Assembly: GCF_900107845.1 (NCBI RefSeq)
Contig: NZ_FNRM01000003.1
Span: forward strand, 62,001-126,000
Reading direction: 5' to 3'
Length of the DNA: 64,000 bases
Source of the DNA: Alkalimonas amylolytica
GTDB lineage: Bacteria; Pseudomonadota; Gammaproteobacteria; Enterobacterales; Alteromonadaceae
In this document: positions 8,602 to 16,881 of the stretch, piece by piece
Position numbering within the stretch: the first letter of the stretch is position 1
Layout: each line of letters begins with the position of its first letter
Notes under the pieces: model-generated
What the model saw: only the letters and a program-made list of their open reading frames with translations
What the model was told of the DNA's origin: nothing
Database searches by the model: none
Program-made: the position numbers and the translations under genes

Positions 8602-10272
8602 TTAACCAAATTCATGCAGTATTTCATCGCCATGCTGCTGTAACAGCGCTGATACATCAGCATTCAACTTTCTTTTTAATATTTTTCCGGTTAGTCCACG
8701 GGGGAAATCGTTTAAGGTAAAGACAAAGTGTTCAATATCTTTGGTCAGTTCGCATTGTTTTATCGCAGAAACAATAGTGCGATAGCTTTCCTGGCATACA
8801 TTGGACTGAATAACGCAGGCAACAGTTGCACTATCAGTGTCGTCACGCCTTACCCCAAGCACACAGGCATTCAACACTCCAGACACCTTAATCACCTGCT
8901 CTTCCAACACCAACGAAGAGATTGGCCCTGAGCTCGTTTGGATCAGGTTTACGCCTCTGTCCAGATGATAAAAGCGGCCACGCTTGTCTTTGTATACAAT
9001 GTCTCCGGTCCACCACCAATTATCGTGAAAGACGCCGAGCATCTTCTCACTGTTATTCCAGTATCCCTTGAACACCGTAGGCCCACTGACCACTAAGCGC
9101 CCTGGCTGGTTCACTGGCACCTCAATACCAAAGTCGTTAACCACTTTCACTTTTAAACTGTTATTGACTGGTCGACCAAGATAACGACCAAACCGGTTAC
9201 TAAATGACGACACGCTGCGCATTAACGCCGGAACACCGGTTTCAGATGAACCTAGCAAGTCAATAAACAGTGACTTAACGACGACCCGCCCTAACACACG
9301 AATCAATGCACCCTTTTGCACAAAAGCACGTTGATGGACTTCATAGCTGACATCCGCCACCGACACCCACATTTTTATCGTGTCAAGGTGATAGTTGTCT
9401 AAGCCTTGGTTATACATCCTGGCGTAGTTGCCGGCAAAGCTAATCAGACAGGTAATTTTATATTTATCAATACTGTCCAAAATATAGTGTGCACTGTACT
9501 TTTGTATCAGCCACCAGGTGGTATCGCTGGATACCAGCGTCACGATAAAAGCACAATGTGATATCCAGTGATTACAAGGCATCGCCAGTAGCATTTTTTC
9601 ATCTTTCGAGGTGAAAATTGCTTTAGAATTGGATAATAGTACAGCCACCAATGTCGAGTCTGTATGAACCACAGGTTTAGGGATCCCTGTAGTACCTGAG
9701 GTATGAACAATCAATACCACATCATCTGGACTCAGGGGGATACATTCAAACTCTTCTGGCTGACCTTTTGCGGCATCCTCAATAAAACAGCCTCGCTCAT
9801 CAAGATTATGGTTATCCAGGCTCAGGTAATGCGCTATCTGTGGAGGAGGATAACTCTGATCCCAAATACTGGACTCGGTTACTAGTAATTTGACGCCGGT
9901 TTGAACAAGATATTCATTAAGTTCTGCTTTATCAAAGCCACCATTCATCGGCACCGCTATGCCACCGGCCCTGACAATCGCCATAAACCATAAGTGGTAT
10001 TCCATGCTGTTACTTAGCAAAACCCCAACCCGGTCATAACGTTTAATCTGGTATTTGTTCTTCAGGATATTGCTGTAGAGGTTTACTTGTCTCTTAAGCG
10101 ATTTAGCACTGAACGCAGTCGATGCTGTGGCTCCACACTCTGACAGTTGAAAAAATATTTGTTTATCGCCGTGCAGCTCACTGGCAACATCCAATAAACT
10201 TGAGACACTCAGTCGCTCACCACGCTTAAAAAGGAGCTTTTTTATCGTTGCTAAATTGTCATGATAGGACAT
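8602..10272 (-). CDS. AMP-forming acyl/aryl-CoA (or acyl-ACP) ligase
   Basis: 556 residues of the ANL (acyl-CoA synthetase / adenylation) superfamily. The core motifs are in order: P-loop HTSGTTGIPKP, LLGSSETGVP (A5), WWWTGDIVYKD (A7), FYHLDRG (A8), and FPRGLTGKILKRKL with the catalytic C-terminal lysine (A10). It activates a carboxylate as the adenylate and normally passes it to CoA or a carrier protein. In this operon the substrate could be a fatty acid feeding the dehydrogenase and reductase, or the carboxyl group of PABA; the sequence alone does not decide. GGAGG lies 5 nt before the ATG. The gene ends 36 nt before the condensation enzyme starts. Confidence 0.85.
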   Translation of the reverse strand: MSYHDNLATIKKLLFKRGERLSVSSLLDVASELHGDKQIFFQLSECGATASTAFSAKSLKRQVNLYSNILKNKYQIKRYDRVGVLLSNSMEYHLWFMAIVRAGGIAVPMNGGFDKAELNEYLVQTGVKLLVTESSIWDQSYPPPQIAHYLSLDNHNLDERGCFIEDAAKGQPEEFECIPLSPDDVVLIVHTSGTTGIPKPVVHTDSTLVAVLLSNSKAIFTSKDEKMLLAMPCNHWISHCAFIVTLVSSDTTWWLIQKYSAHYILDSIDKYKITCLISFAGNYARMYNQGLDNYHLDTIKMWVSVADVSYEVHQRAFVQKGALIRVLGRVVVKSLFIDLLGSSETGVPALMRSVSSFSNRFGRYLGRPVNNSLKVKVVNDFGIEVPVNQPGRLVVSGPTVFKGYWNNSEKMLGVFHDNWWWTGDIVYKDKRGRFYHLDRGVNLIQTSSGPISSLVLEEQVIKVSGVLNACVLGVRRDDTDSATVACVIQSNVCQESYRTIVSAIKQCELTKDIEHFVFTLNDFPRGLTGKILKRKLNADVSALLQQHGDEILHEFG

Positions 10273-10316
10273 TCTGCCTCCGGGCTATCAGCAATTATAT
10301 TTAATTTACACTAATG

Positions 10317-10439
10317 TCAACAGCAAACTAACTCATGCCCATCCTTAAAGGCGGGCACAAATGCAGCATATGGATGTGTTGCAAAACCATGGGTGTAAAC
10401 CAGTGGTTTTCCAATCCGTAAAACAGCATCAATGCCATG
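10317..10439 (-). pseudogene. Possible remnant of an alpha/beta-hydrolase
   Basis: Between pabC and the ligase lies about 205 bp without a full gene. One minus-strand frame, closed by stops on both sides, reads about 40 residues containing GKPLVYTHGFATHPYAAF. This resembles the oxyanion-hole region (xHGxP/S) near the N-terminus of alpha/beta-hydrolases. No start codon, catalytic serine or histidine remains. It may be a decayed gene of the cluster. The stretch is short and chance similarity is possible. Confidence 0.3.
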
Positions 10440-10478
10440 TCACGGACAAAACTCATTAGATACTACTGCAGGTATTGC

Positions 10479-11297
10479 TTAGGCATCTGCATTCTGCAAC
10501 TTCTTAGCTACAAGATCGTTCAGAGCCGGTCCAATCTCAAACACTGTATTATCGATCCGTGACACCGGCATGACACCCAATAAGGCATTACAAATTGCTA
10601 CAGAGTCAGCGTTCAGTAACTCTGTCAGGGCCATATCTTTCACACAGACCAATCGCTGCTCTGCACGTAAGGTTTCAATCACTTTTCGTCGCATCACACC
10701 GCACACGCCTGCTCGGCTTAGTTGTGGTGTATAAAAGACACCGTCTTTCTCAATGAAGATGTTTGACATCGTACCTTCGATCACACAATCAGAAACATCC
10801 AACATAATCCCTTCTCTGATAAATGGGTCGTGCCACTCTGCCCTGGCCAGCACTTGTTCGAGTCGGTTCAAGTGCTTGATACCTGCCAGATGCACATTGT
10901 GAGAGAGCCGGGTAGTACAAATGATCGCAGTGATACCAGTTAAGTAGTCATTTGCATTAATCTGGTACTCAGGTGCTGACATGACTATAACAGTCGGCTT
11001 TTCCTCCCCTGAGTAGGCGTAACCACGCTGGCTTACACCGCGGGTAACAATAAGCTTTAGCACCAGATTTGGTCCACTCGCATGAATCACTTTGTCAACG
11101 TCACTGCGCAATCCCTCTGAATCAGGCACCGGGATGCGCAGTCGACTGCAACCAGTAATCAACCGATCGAGATGCATGCCCCATAACTTAGGGACTCCAT
11201 CTTGCACCTTTATTGTTTCAAACAAACCATCACCGTAACAAAGACCACGGTCTTTCACATCGATCTGATTTTGCTGCTTTCCATTTACAATGATCAT
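10479..11297 (-). CDS. pabC: Aminodeoxychorismate lyase
   Basis: PLP-dependent fold-type IV enzyme that cleaves 4-amino-4-deoxychorismate to 4-aminobenzoate and pyruvate. The N-terminal DRGLCYGDGLFETIKV and the GIKHLNRLEQVLARAEW stretch carrying the Schiff-base lysine match the E. coli PabC pattern closely, as do the later GTMSNIF, AGVCGVMRR and CNALLGVMPV segments. Length (272 residues) is normal. A TTG three bases upstream is possible; the ATG at 11297 is preferred. It is the first minus-strand gene after the divergent promoter region and complements pabAB 7 kb downstream. Together they are a complete chorismate-to-PABA module. Whether it also serves folate synthesis cannot be told from the window. 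Confidence 0.9.
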   Translation of the reverse strand: MIIVNGKQQNQIDVKDRGLCYGDGLFETIKVQDGVPKLWGMHLDRLITGCSRLRIPVPDSEGLRSDVDKVIHASGPNLVLKLIVTRGVSQRGYAYSGEEKPTVIVMSAPEYQINANDYLTGITAIICTTRLSHNVHLAGIKHLNRLEQVLARAEWHDPFIREGIMLDVSDCVIEGTMSNIFIEKDGVFYTPQLSRAGVCGVMRRKVIETLRAEQRLVCVKDMALTELLNADSVAICNALLGVMPVSRIDNTVFEIGPALNDLVAKKLQNADA

Positions 11298-11525
11298 CAA
11301 GGGTCTCTAAAGCCAAGTTCTCACGACTATCTTTGCGGCTGGAACAACTGGCAGTTTCTACAGCAAGAGGCGATTGGAATTGAGGTTCAATGCGCTCAGG
11401 AGCTCTTTTTAGTTTTTAGCTGTTAACTGATTTTACACAACCATCTGTGGTTAGATACTAGAACAGTTAAATTAGCTAAGTCAACATGTTATTTTAGTGA
11501 ATTAATCAACCCCTGCTTAGCCCCC

Positions 11526-11571
11526 CCCTGCCCTCTTGACATCTCACGCGTGAGACGTCAAGAGGGCGGGG
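11526..11571. repeat. Long near-perfect palindrome (ACGCGT centre)
   Basis: Arms 11531-11548 and 11549-11566 are complementary except at one position: CCCTCTTGAC, then A versus G, then TCTCACG, meeting at ACGCGT with no spacer. Pairing can extend outward with one G-T wobble to about 11526 and 11571. No T-run follows on either side, so it is not a typical intrinsic terminator. Its place in the divergent promoter region suggests an operator or a structural element. Confidence 0.85.
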
Positions 11572-11683
11572 AGATTTCTGCGTGATAGCCGTTACCTGCA
11601 TCAAAAATTGACAAGAGCATCTCAATCGCAGCGCACGTAAGTAAGTAAGCGGTTACAGAAAAAGCAGTTATCAGTACATGCTA

Positions 11684-11713
11684 TTTACAATAAATGATCG
11701 GCTGAGGTAGTAT
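11684..11713 (+). promoter_or_regulatory. Candidate sigma-70 promoter for the export operon
   Basis: TTTACA (11684-11689) and TAGTAT (11708-11713) are separated by 18 bp and lie 36 bp upstream of the ATG at 11749. Both hexamers are imperfect, so this is a plausible but unproven promoter. Confidence 0.35.
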
Positions 11714-11748
11714 TAAGCACCCCCACCCAATTTAAGGTCAATGGCACC

Positions 11749-12186
11749 ATGGATATTAACAACAAGTATGAAACTGTTCACACCCATAACCTTGTCAGAC
11801 TCGAGCATACCGCTTTGTTACTGGTTATGGTCTGGCTCGCCTATATGAATTATCAAAGCATCAATTGGTATTTATTCACCGCGTTGTTCTTGAGTATTGA
11901 TATTATAGGATTTTACCCAGGCATAATTTACTATAAATTCATAAGCAAGAATGTACCAAAATTATTTTATGCAATTTACAACATCTCGCACAGTTACTTA
12001 ACCTGGATTGTTTTTTCATTATTCTGGCTTTATTTTTACGGCCCTGATTATGTACTGCTCGCTCCCTGGATACATTTAATGGCCGATAGAGGCTTATTTG
12101 GTAACACTCTTAAGGCATACCACATCGCATTCAATATTGAAAAAAACAAACACTTCGAATCATTTGAAAAAATTATTTATAAGTAA
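11749..12186 (+). CDS. Small integral membrane protein, DUF4260-like
   Basis: 145 residues with about four hydrophobic segments (roughly 18-35, 41-60, 68-90 and 93-115). The RLEHTALL start, a central FLSIDIIGF segment, a YNISHSYL motif and the APWIHLMADRGLF tail resemble the DUF4260 family layout (RLEG...NLAHSY...WLAHIGLDRALGYG). No function is established for that family. It is the first gene of the plus-strand set that continues with the MMPL exporter 77 bp downstream. A second ATG at 11741 is out of frame. The family call is from memory of the pattern and moderately sure. Confidence 0.6.
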   Translation: MDINNKYETVHTHNLVRLEHTALLLVMVWLAYMNYQSINWYLFTALFLSIDIIGFYPGIIYYKFISKNVPKLFYAIYNISHSYLTWIVFSLFWLYFYGPDYVLLAPWIHLMADRGLFGNTLKAYHIAFNIEKNKHFESFEKIIYK

Positions 12187-12263
12187 CATCCATGGATAGC
12201 ATATCTAGAAAAAAGATTAAGGTTCAAATTACATGAAAAACTTAATAATGGAGAGTATTAAAA

Positions 12264-14615
12264 ATGCGCGATTTTCTACTTAGATCCGTGGTATACCGGC
12301 CAATAAGTACGCTGCTGATATGTTTGACGATAATTATTGCTGTTAGCTGGGGAGCAGGCTTGCTGGTCTTCAAAGGCGACAGCCGAGTATTCTTCAAACC
12401 AGACAATCCGCAATTGCAAGCTTTTGACCAAATGGAATCAGTCTATGCCAAAAGCGACAATGTCGCTTTTCTATTGGTCCCTAAAAACCGCGATATTTTC
12501 ACAAGAGAAAATATTGAATTAATTCATAGCCTTACAGATAGATCCTGGCAAATACCCTACGTCAGCAGAGTCGATTCGCTTACCAACTTTCAGCACAGCT
12601 TTGCCAGCGATGACGAACTCATTGTCGGAGATCTGGTACGCAACCCACAGCTAATTGACCAACCAATGTTAGATCAGCTGCGTGCCATTAGTCTGAGAGA
12701 GCCTTTACTGGTAAAACGGCTGATTTCGGAGCAAGGACATGTCAGTCTGATCAATGTCACTGTGCAAAAGCAAGGCGTAGACCCGGAGCAGGAGTTAGCT
12801 GACATTAGTCAATATGCACGCAAACTGCAGCAAGAGTTCTCGCAAACCTATCCTGATGTCGACATTCACCTTACAGGCTTAGTGATGATGGATGTTGCTT
12901 TCATTGAAGCTGCTCTGTACGATAACGAAACTTTAGTGCCACTGATGTTTATTGTTGTATTTCTGGCGATAGGTTTGCTGTTAAAAACCATAACTGGTTC
13001 TATAGCTGCATTAATTATCGCGATCTCCTCTATTGCGGTCACCTTGGGTGCTACAGGCTGGCTCGGCATTTATCTTACGCCACCATCGGCAGCAGCCCCC
13101 ATTATGATCTTGACCATTGTGGTCGCTGACTGTGTTCACATTCTTAGTGGAATGATTCATGAAATGCGTCAGGGTAAAACGCGTCATCAGGCGTTGTATG
13201 ACAGTGTTAGCACAAATCTTAAGCCAATTTTTCTGACCAGCGCTACCACAGCTCTTGGCTTTTTAACTATGAATTTCTCTGATGTACCTCCTTTCCAGGA
13301 TCTAGGTAATATGGTGGCCTTTGGTGTCATGATAGCCTTCGTGCTCTCTATCACTCTGTTTCCAGCACTACTGTCGCTGTTACCGATGAAGGTTTCCAGT
13401 CAACAAAACTATCAGGGCTCACCACTCATGACCAAGATGAGCCACTTCGTAGTAGCTCATCATCGTCGCTTGTTACCAGGGTCAGTTATTGTCATGGCTT
13501 GCATGCTGCTGTTTATTCCTCAAAATGAATTAAACGATAAGTATGTTGAGTTCTTTGATGAGTCAGTGCCGTTCAGGGCTGCTACAGAGTTGATGGAACA
13601 AGAGCTCAGTGGTATCGACACCTTGGAGTTTTCAATCGAGACAGGTGTCACTGGCGGTATCAACAACCCCCAGGTCATTGCTGCTATCGCCGATTTCAGT
13701 GACTGGCTTCGTACTTTGCCAGAAGTTGACCATGTTAATACGATAACTGATATATTTAAACGTCTTAATAAAAACATGCACAACGACGATCCTTCATGGT
13801 ATAAGCTGCCTGACAACGAAGAGCTGGCCGCTCAATATTTGTTGCTGTATGAGATGTCATTGCCGATGGGGTTAGATTTAAACAACCAGGTTAATTTGGA
13901 TAAATCGGCTACTCGACTTGTTGTTACACTAAAAAACCTCAGCACCTATCAATTATTGGAGTTGGAGGAATACGTCTCTGACTGGTTTGCTGAGCAATAC
14001 CCAGACTTAGAGTTAAAATCATCCAGTATCTCGCTAATGTTTGCTCATGTCAGTAAGAAGAATATTGAAAGCATGTTGTTTGGCTCTGTCATTGCTTTGA
14101 TATTGATTTCTCCGATTTTGGGAGTGGCATTACGCTCCGCTAAGTATGGTCTTATCAGTTTACTCCCAAACCTGTTGCCGGCAGGTATCGCTTTTGGGAT
14201 CTGGGGGCTGCTGGTAGGCGAAGTTGGCCTGGGATTATCCGTGATTATCGGGACAACACTGGGTATTGTAGTTGATGACACCGTACATTTTATAAGTAAG
14301 TACCTCCACGCTCGTCGCGAGCGGCAAATGTCGCCACAAGATGCAGTCCACTACTCTTTCCAACGAGTAGGGCCGGCATTATGGATCACAACCTTCATTC
14401 TAATTGGCGGATTTTTAATTCTGGGTTTATCGACATACCGGGTGAACGCCGAGATGGGCATTATGACCGCTACGACCATTGCAGTTGCCCTGATTATAGA
14501 TTTTATATTTCTGCCATCCTTACTGATCGCCACCGACAAAGCCGCTGTTGCAGCTCAGCCGGATGAAGATATCGAAAACAATCAGCTAACCCCCAAGGAG
14601 AAGTTACCATGTTAG
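12264..14615 (+). CDS. MMPL/RND-family transporter
   Basis: 783 residues with the two-fold repeat of RND transporters: a first transmembrane helix (about 15-36), a large periplasmic loop to about 215, five helices, then a second half with a loop at about 425-605 and five more helices. The helix-4 acidic motifs are visible as LTIVVADCVHI and GIVVDDTVHFI. Relatives (MMPL, HpnN-like) move lipids or hydrophobic molecules across or out of the inner membrane using the proton gradient. GGAGAG precedes the ATG. The coding end overlaps the LolA-like gene by 7 nt, so the two are translationally coupled. Export of the product of the neighbouring biosynthetic operon is an inference from position. Confidence 0.88.
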   Translation: MRDFLLRSVVYRPISTLLICLTIIIAVSWGAGLLVFKGDSRVFFKPDNPQLQAFDQMESVYAKSDNVAFLLVPKNRDIFTRENIELIHSLTDRSWQIPYVSRVDSLTNFQHSFASDDELIVGDLVRNPQLIDQPMLDQLRAISLREPLLVKRLISEQGHVSLINVTVQKQGVDPEQELADISQYARKLQQEFSQTYPDVDIHLTGLVMMDVAFIEAALYDNETLVPLMFIVVFLAIGLLLKTITGSIAALIIAISSIAVTLGATGWLGIYLTPPSAAAPIMILTIVVADCVHILSGMIHEMRQGKTRHQALYDSVSTNLKPIFLTSATTALGFLTMNFSDVPPFQDLGNMVAFGVMIAFVLSITLFPALLSLLPMKVSSQQNYQGSPLMTKMSHFVVAHHRRLLPGSVIVMACMLLFIPQNELNDKYVEFFDESVPFRAATELMEQELSGIDTLEFSIETGVTGGINNPQVIAAIADFSDWLRTLPEVDHVNTITDIFKRLNKNMHNDDPSWYKLPDNEELAAQYLLLYEMSLPMGLDLNNQVNLDKSATRLVVTLKNLSTYQLLELEEYVSDWFAEQYPDLELKSSSISLMFAHVSKKNIESMLFGSVIALILISPILGVALRSAKYGLISLLPNLLPAGIAFGIWGLLVGEVGLGLSVIIGTTLGIVVDDTVHFISKYLHARRERQMSPQDAVHYSFQRVGPALWITTFILIGGFLILGLSTYRVNAEMGIMTATTIAVALIIDFIFLPSLLIATDKAAVAAQPDEDIENNQLTPKEKLPC

Positions 14616-15412
14616 TATCCAAAGTTTCCGCTATTTTAGTTGCCTTGCTCATCGTCAGCTTCGGCATATACGGTTCTGAAGCCAGCAGCCTGACAGCAGA
14701 AGAGCTTGGCCTTAGCATTGCGGTCAAAGCTAAGCAGCTCGACAGAGGCTGGGGTGACAGTCAGGCCGATATGACCATGATCCTGCGGAATCAGAATGGC
14801 CAGGAAAGCCGGCGGGTTATGCGTACCAGTAACTTGGAGGTGCAGGATGGTGGCGACAAAAGCCTGGTGATATTTGATGAGCCCCGAGATGTGCAGGGTA
14901 CCGCCTTTCTTAACCACTCTCATCCGGTGGGTCCTGATGACCAATGGCTATATCTGCCAGCTCTGCGACGTGTCAGACGAATTTCGTCACAGAATGCCTC
15001 AGGCCCTTTCATGGGCAGTGAATTTTCCTATGAAGATATGGCGTCTTTTGAGGTGGAAAAGTACACCTATAAATACCTTCGCGATGAAACACTGAACGGC
15101 CATGACTGTACCGTGTCAGAATACTACCCGGTGGACAGATACTCCGGCTATACGCGCCAAATCGTCTGGCTGGACAAAACAATGCATCAACCGATACAAA
15201 TAGAGTTTTATGATCGCCGTAACAGCTTGCTTAAAACTCTTACTGTCAAAGACTATCAACAGTACGAAAACAAATATTGGCGCCCAGCCTATATGGAAAT
15301 GACCAACCACACCAATGGCAAAAGCACTGTACTGTTAATTGAAAACTATCGCTTTGGGACTGGTATGACAGAACAAGACTTCAGCCAAGCTGCGCTTACA
15401 CGTATTCGATAA
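14609..15412 (+). CDS. Periplasmic LolA-like outer-membrane lipoprotein-sorting family protein
   Basis: 267 residues with a signal peptide (hydrophobic core about 6-20, likely cleavage near the Ala-Ser at 26). The mature part matches the LolA-like proteins commonly encoded beside MMPL transporters: repeated beta-strand segments, DQWLYLPALRRVRRI, GSEFSYEDM and a C-terminal YWRPAYMEMTNH stretch. Such proteins have a beta-barrel-like cup that could carry a lipid through the periplasm. AAGGAG lies just before the ATG, and the start overlaps the transporter stop. A strong hairpin follows at 15439-15462. Role as periplasmic carrier for the exporter's cargo is inferred from the family and coupling. 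Confidence 0.85.
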   Translation: MLVSKVSAILVALLIVSFGIYGSEASSLTAEELGLSIAVKAKQLDRGWGDSQADMTMILRNQNGQESRRVMRTSNLEVQDGGDKSLVIFDEPRDVQGTAFLNHSHPVGPDDQWLYLPALRRVRRISSQNASGPFMGSEFSYEDMASFEVEKYTYKYLRDETLNGHDCTVSEYYPVDRYSGYTRQIVWLDKTMHQPIQIEFYDRRNSLLKTLTVKDYQQYENKYWRPAYMEMTNHTNGKSTVLLIENYRFGTGMTEQDFSQAALTRIR

Positions 15413-15438
15413 GAGTAGCTGCGGCTCGATGAAAACTC

Positions 15439-15462
15439 TGCGCCCTGGTCTGTCAGGGCGCA
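15439..15462 (+). terminator. Intrinsic terminator of the export operon
   Basis: TGCGCCCTG and CAGGGCGCA (9-bp arms, 6-nt loop) followed by TTTCTATC. It lies 27 bp after the LolA-like stop and before the convergent ParB-like gene. Confidence 0.75.
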
Positions 15463-15479
15463 TTTCTATCAGGAAAGTA

Positions 15480-16583
15480 CTATGGCTGTTGTGATTCTAG
15501 TCTGTTTTTTAAGAAGCTGACGACACGTTCAAACGCCTCATTAACCTCTTTAGGCTGCGCCCAATTAATACTGTCCCAGTCAATACTAGTATCCATTGCC
15601 AGCAGGTTTTCTGTCAGTATAACTTTCATCAGCTCAGGCGAGTCAACAGTACCCAAACGGTAACGCTTCTTTTTCTGCGTGCCCTTATCCACTCTGGCAT
15701 TACTCAGAATATTTTTTAATTGTTTATTAATGGCCCGCTTTTGCTCAATGTTCAACATCGTCTGACCGGTTTGCTCTCTAACTTTTTGCTCTTCATTAAC
15801 AACAATTTTTTTCATCGCAATAAAAGAGGTGGAGTTACCGTTCTGGTATGCTTCAAGGACTGCCGGATAACGAGTCAAAACATTATAATTATCAAATGCT
15901 CCCATAGAAATGCCCAACAAACTGGAAATTTCACGCACAGTGAGACTTTTACCTTCTGTTTTTTGTCGCATAGCCCCTAATGTATCCAGCTCCAGCATTG
16001 CTTCCTGAAAAGCTTGTAGTTTTCCATACTTAGGTAAATCTTCACGACTGGCATTCTCCTGGAATTGTTTAGTGCGCGGCAGCGAAGGTTTATTGTGATA
16101 CACCTTAAAATGTGCAGCACCATCGATGCCATTAGTGTACACCATGGCAAAGAAGCGACGGTGCCCGGTGAGTATTTGATAGCTGTCATTCTCCAACGGG
16201 TAAATGGTGGGTACCTGAATAAGTTCGGATACGGATACATGTGCCGCCAACTCAAGAATTGAGGCTATGGTGTCGTTAGCCTTCTTCCATTCGACTGTAC
16301 CGCGATTAAAGCAATTTACGATGCAAGATTTACCAATTACAACGGTGTCTTTGCAATCAAGACGCTCCACCAATTGTGCTTTCGTTAAACGTCTTGTGGT
16401 TATTTGATATGACAATTGATCAGACGCTATCACCGCAGGAAAAAACCGGGCATTATTATTATCCGGCCGAATACGGTTGATAAAAATTGATTTATATTCA
16501 TAGGACTGCTGAGTTAGTATCCTTGAAAAATCGCCTCTGCTCAGCTCGGACGTTAACTTCTGCTCCAATGATAGATCGTTCAA
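15480..16583 (-). CDS. Orphan ParB/Spo0J-family DNA-binding protein
   Basis: 367 residues. A ParB/sulfiredoxin-like N-terminal half has LTGHRRFFAMVY (position of the GERRxxA motif) and ENASREDLP (like ENIQREDL); a helix-turn-helix follows at LTVREISSLLGISMGAFDNY, and the C-terminal part is charged. No ParA lies next to it, so this is probably a chromosomal regulator or nucleoid protein rather than a partition locus. The start is a TTG with GGAGAG upstream. The DNA just upstream contains two ATACGTAT palindromes and two further inverted repeats that could be its own sites. It is convergent with the export operon. Confidence 0.7.
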   Translation of the reverse strand: MNDLSLEQKLTSELSRGDFSRILTQQSYEYKSIFINRIRPDNNNARFFPAVIASDQLSYQITTRRLTKAQLVERLDCKDTVVIGKSCIVNCFNRGTVEWKKANDTIASILELAAHVSVSELIQVPTIYPLENDSYQILTGHRRFFAMVYTNGIDGAAHFKVYHNKPSLPRTKQFQENASREDLPKYGKLQAFQEAMLELDTLGAMRQKTEGKSLTVREISSLLGISMGAFDNYNVLTRYPAVLEAYQNGNSTSFIAMKKIVVNEEQKVREQTGQTMLNIEQKRAINKQLKNILSNARVDKGTQKKKRYRLGTVDSPELMKVILTENLLAMDTSIDWDSINWAQPKEVNEAFERVVSFLKNRLESQQP

Positions 16584-16604
16584 TACTTCTCTCCGTAAAC
16601 CGCC

Positions 16605-16741
16605 ATACGTATTGGCCCCATTTTAGGGCGAATGAAGCATAGCTGCAAGTCAACTACCACTTATACGTATAACAAACGATTTCGTATCAATTAAGATTGA
16701 TATATTTAGAGACAAGATAGTGCGCCAATCCTTTTGGCGCA
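16605..16741. promoter_or_regulatory. Cluster of palindromes upstream of the ParB-like gene
   Basis: ATACGTAT occurs at 16605-16612 and at 16663-16670 (the latter within the 12-bp palindrome TTATACGTATAA, 16661-16672). TATCAAT-TAAG-ATTGATA lies at 16685-16702. TGCGCCAA-TCCTT-TTGGCGCA at 16721-16741 is a perfect 8-bp hairpin without a T-run. The first three are in the 5' region of the ParB-like gene and look like operators. The last may instead mark the end of the doxX-type transcript. Confidence 0.5.
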
Positions 16742-16881
16742 AGAACATTATAAACAAACGCAAGATTTATCTATGGGATAAGAAAAAACAAGCAAACTTA
16801 TTTAGAGTATAAGTGTAGAAACGAATCTTAATCTGCCAGATGCTTTGCAACCAAGTGGATTTCCACTCAACGCAGAATCGG

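Larger units (their letters stand above)
11301..11748. other. Divergent intergenic region between biosynthetic and export operons
   Basis: About 450 bp with no convincing gene, lying between pabC (minus) and the DUF4260-like gene (plus). It holds the long palindrome at 11526-11571 and a candidate plus-strand promoter at 11684-11713. Near 11420-11472 there is an inverted pair TTAACTG...CAGTTAA enclosing a smaller AACCA-TCTG-TGGTT hairpin, which may be an operator for the minus-strand operon. A C-run at 11521-11528 borders the palindrome. Confidence 0.6.

Noticed and set aside
11531-11566. Intrinsic terminator at the long palindrome
   Set aside because: No T-run on either strand, and both flanking genes start, rather than end, on this side.
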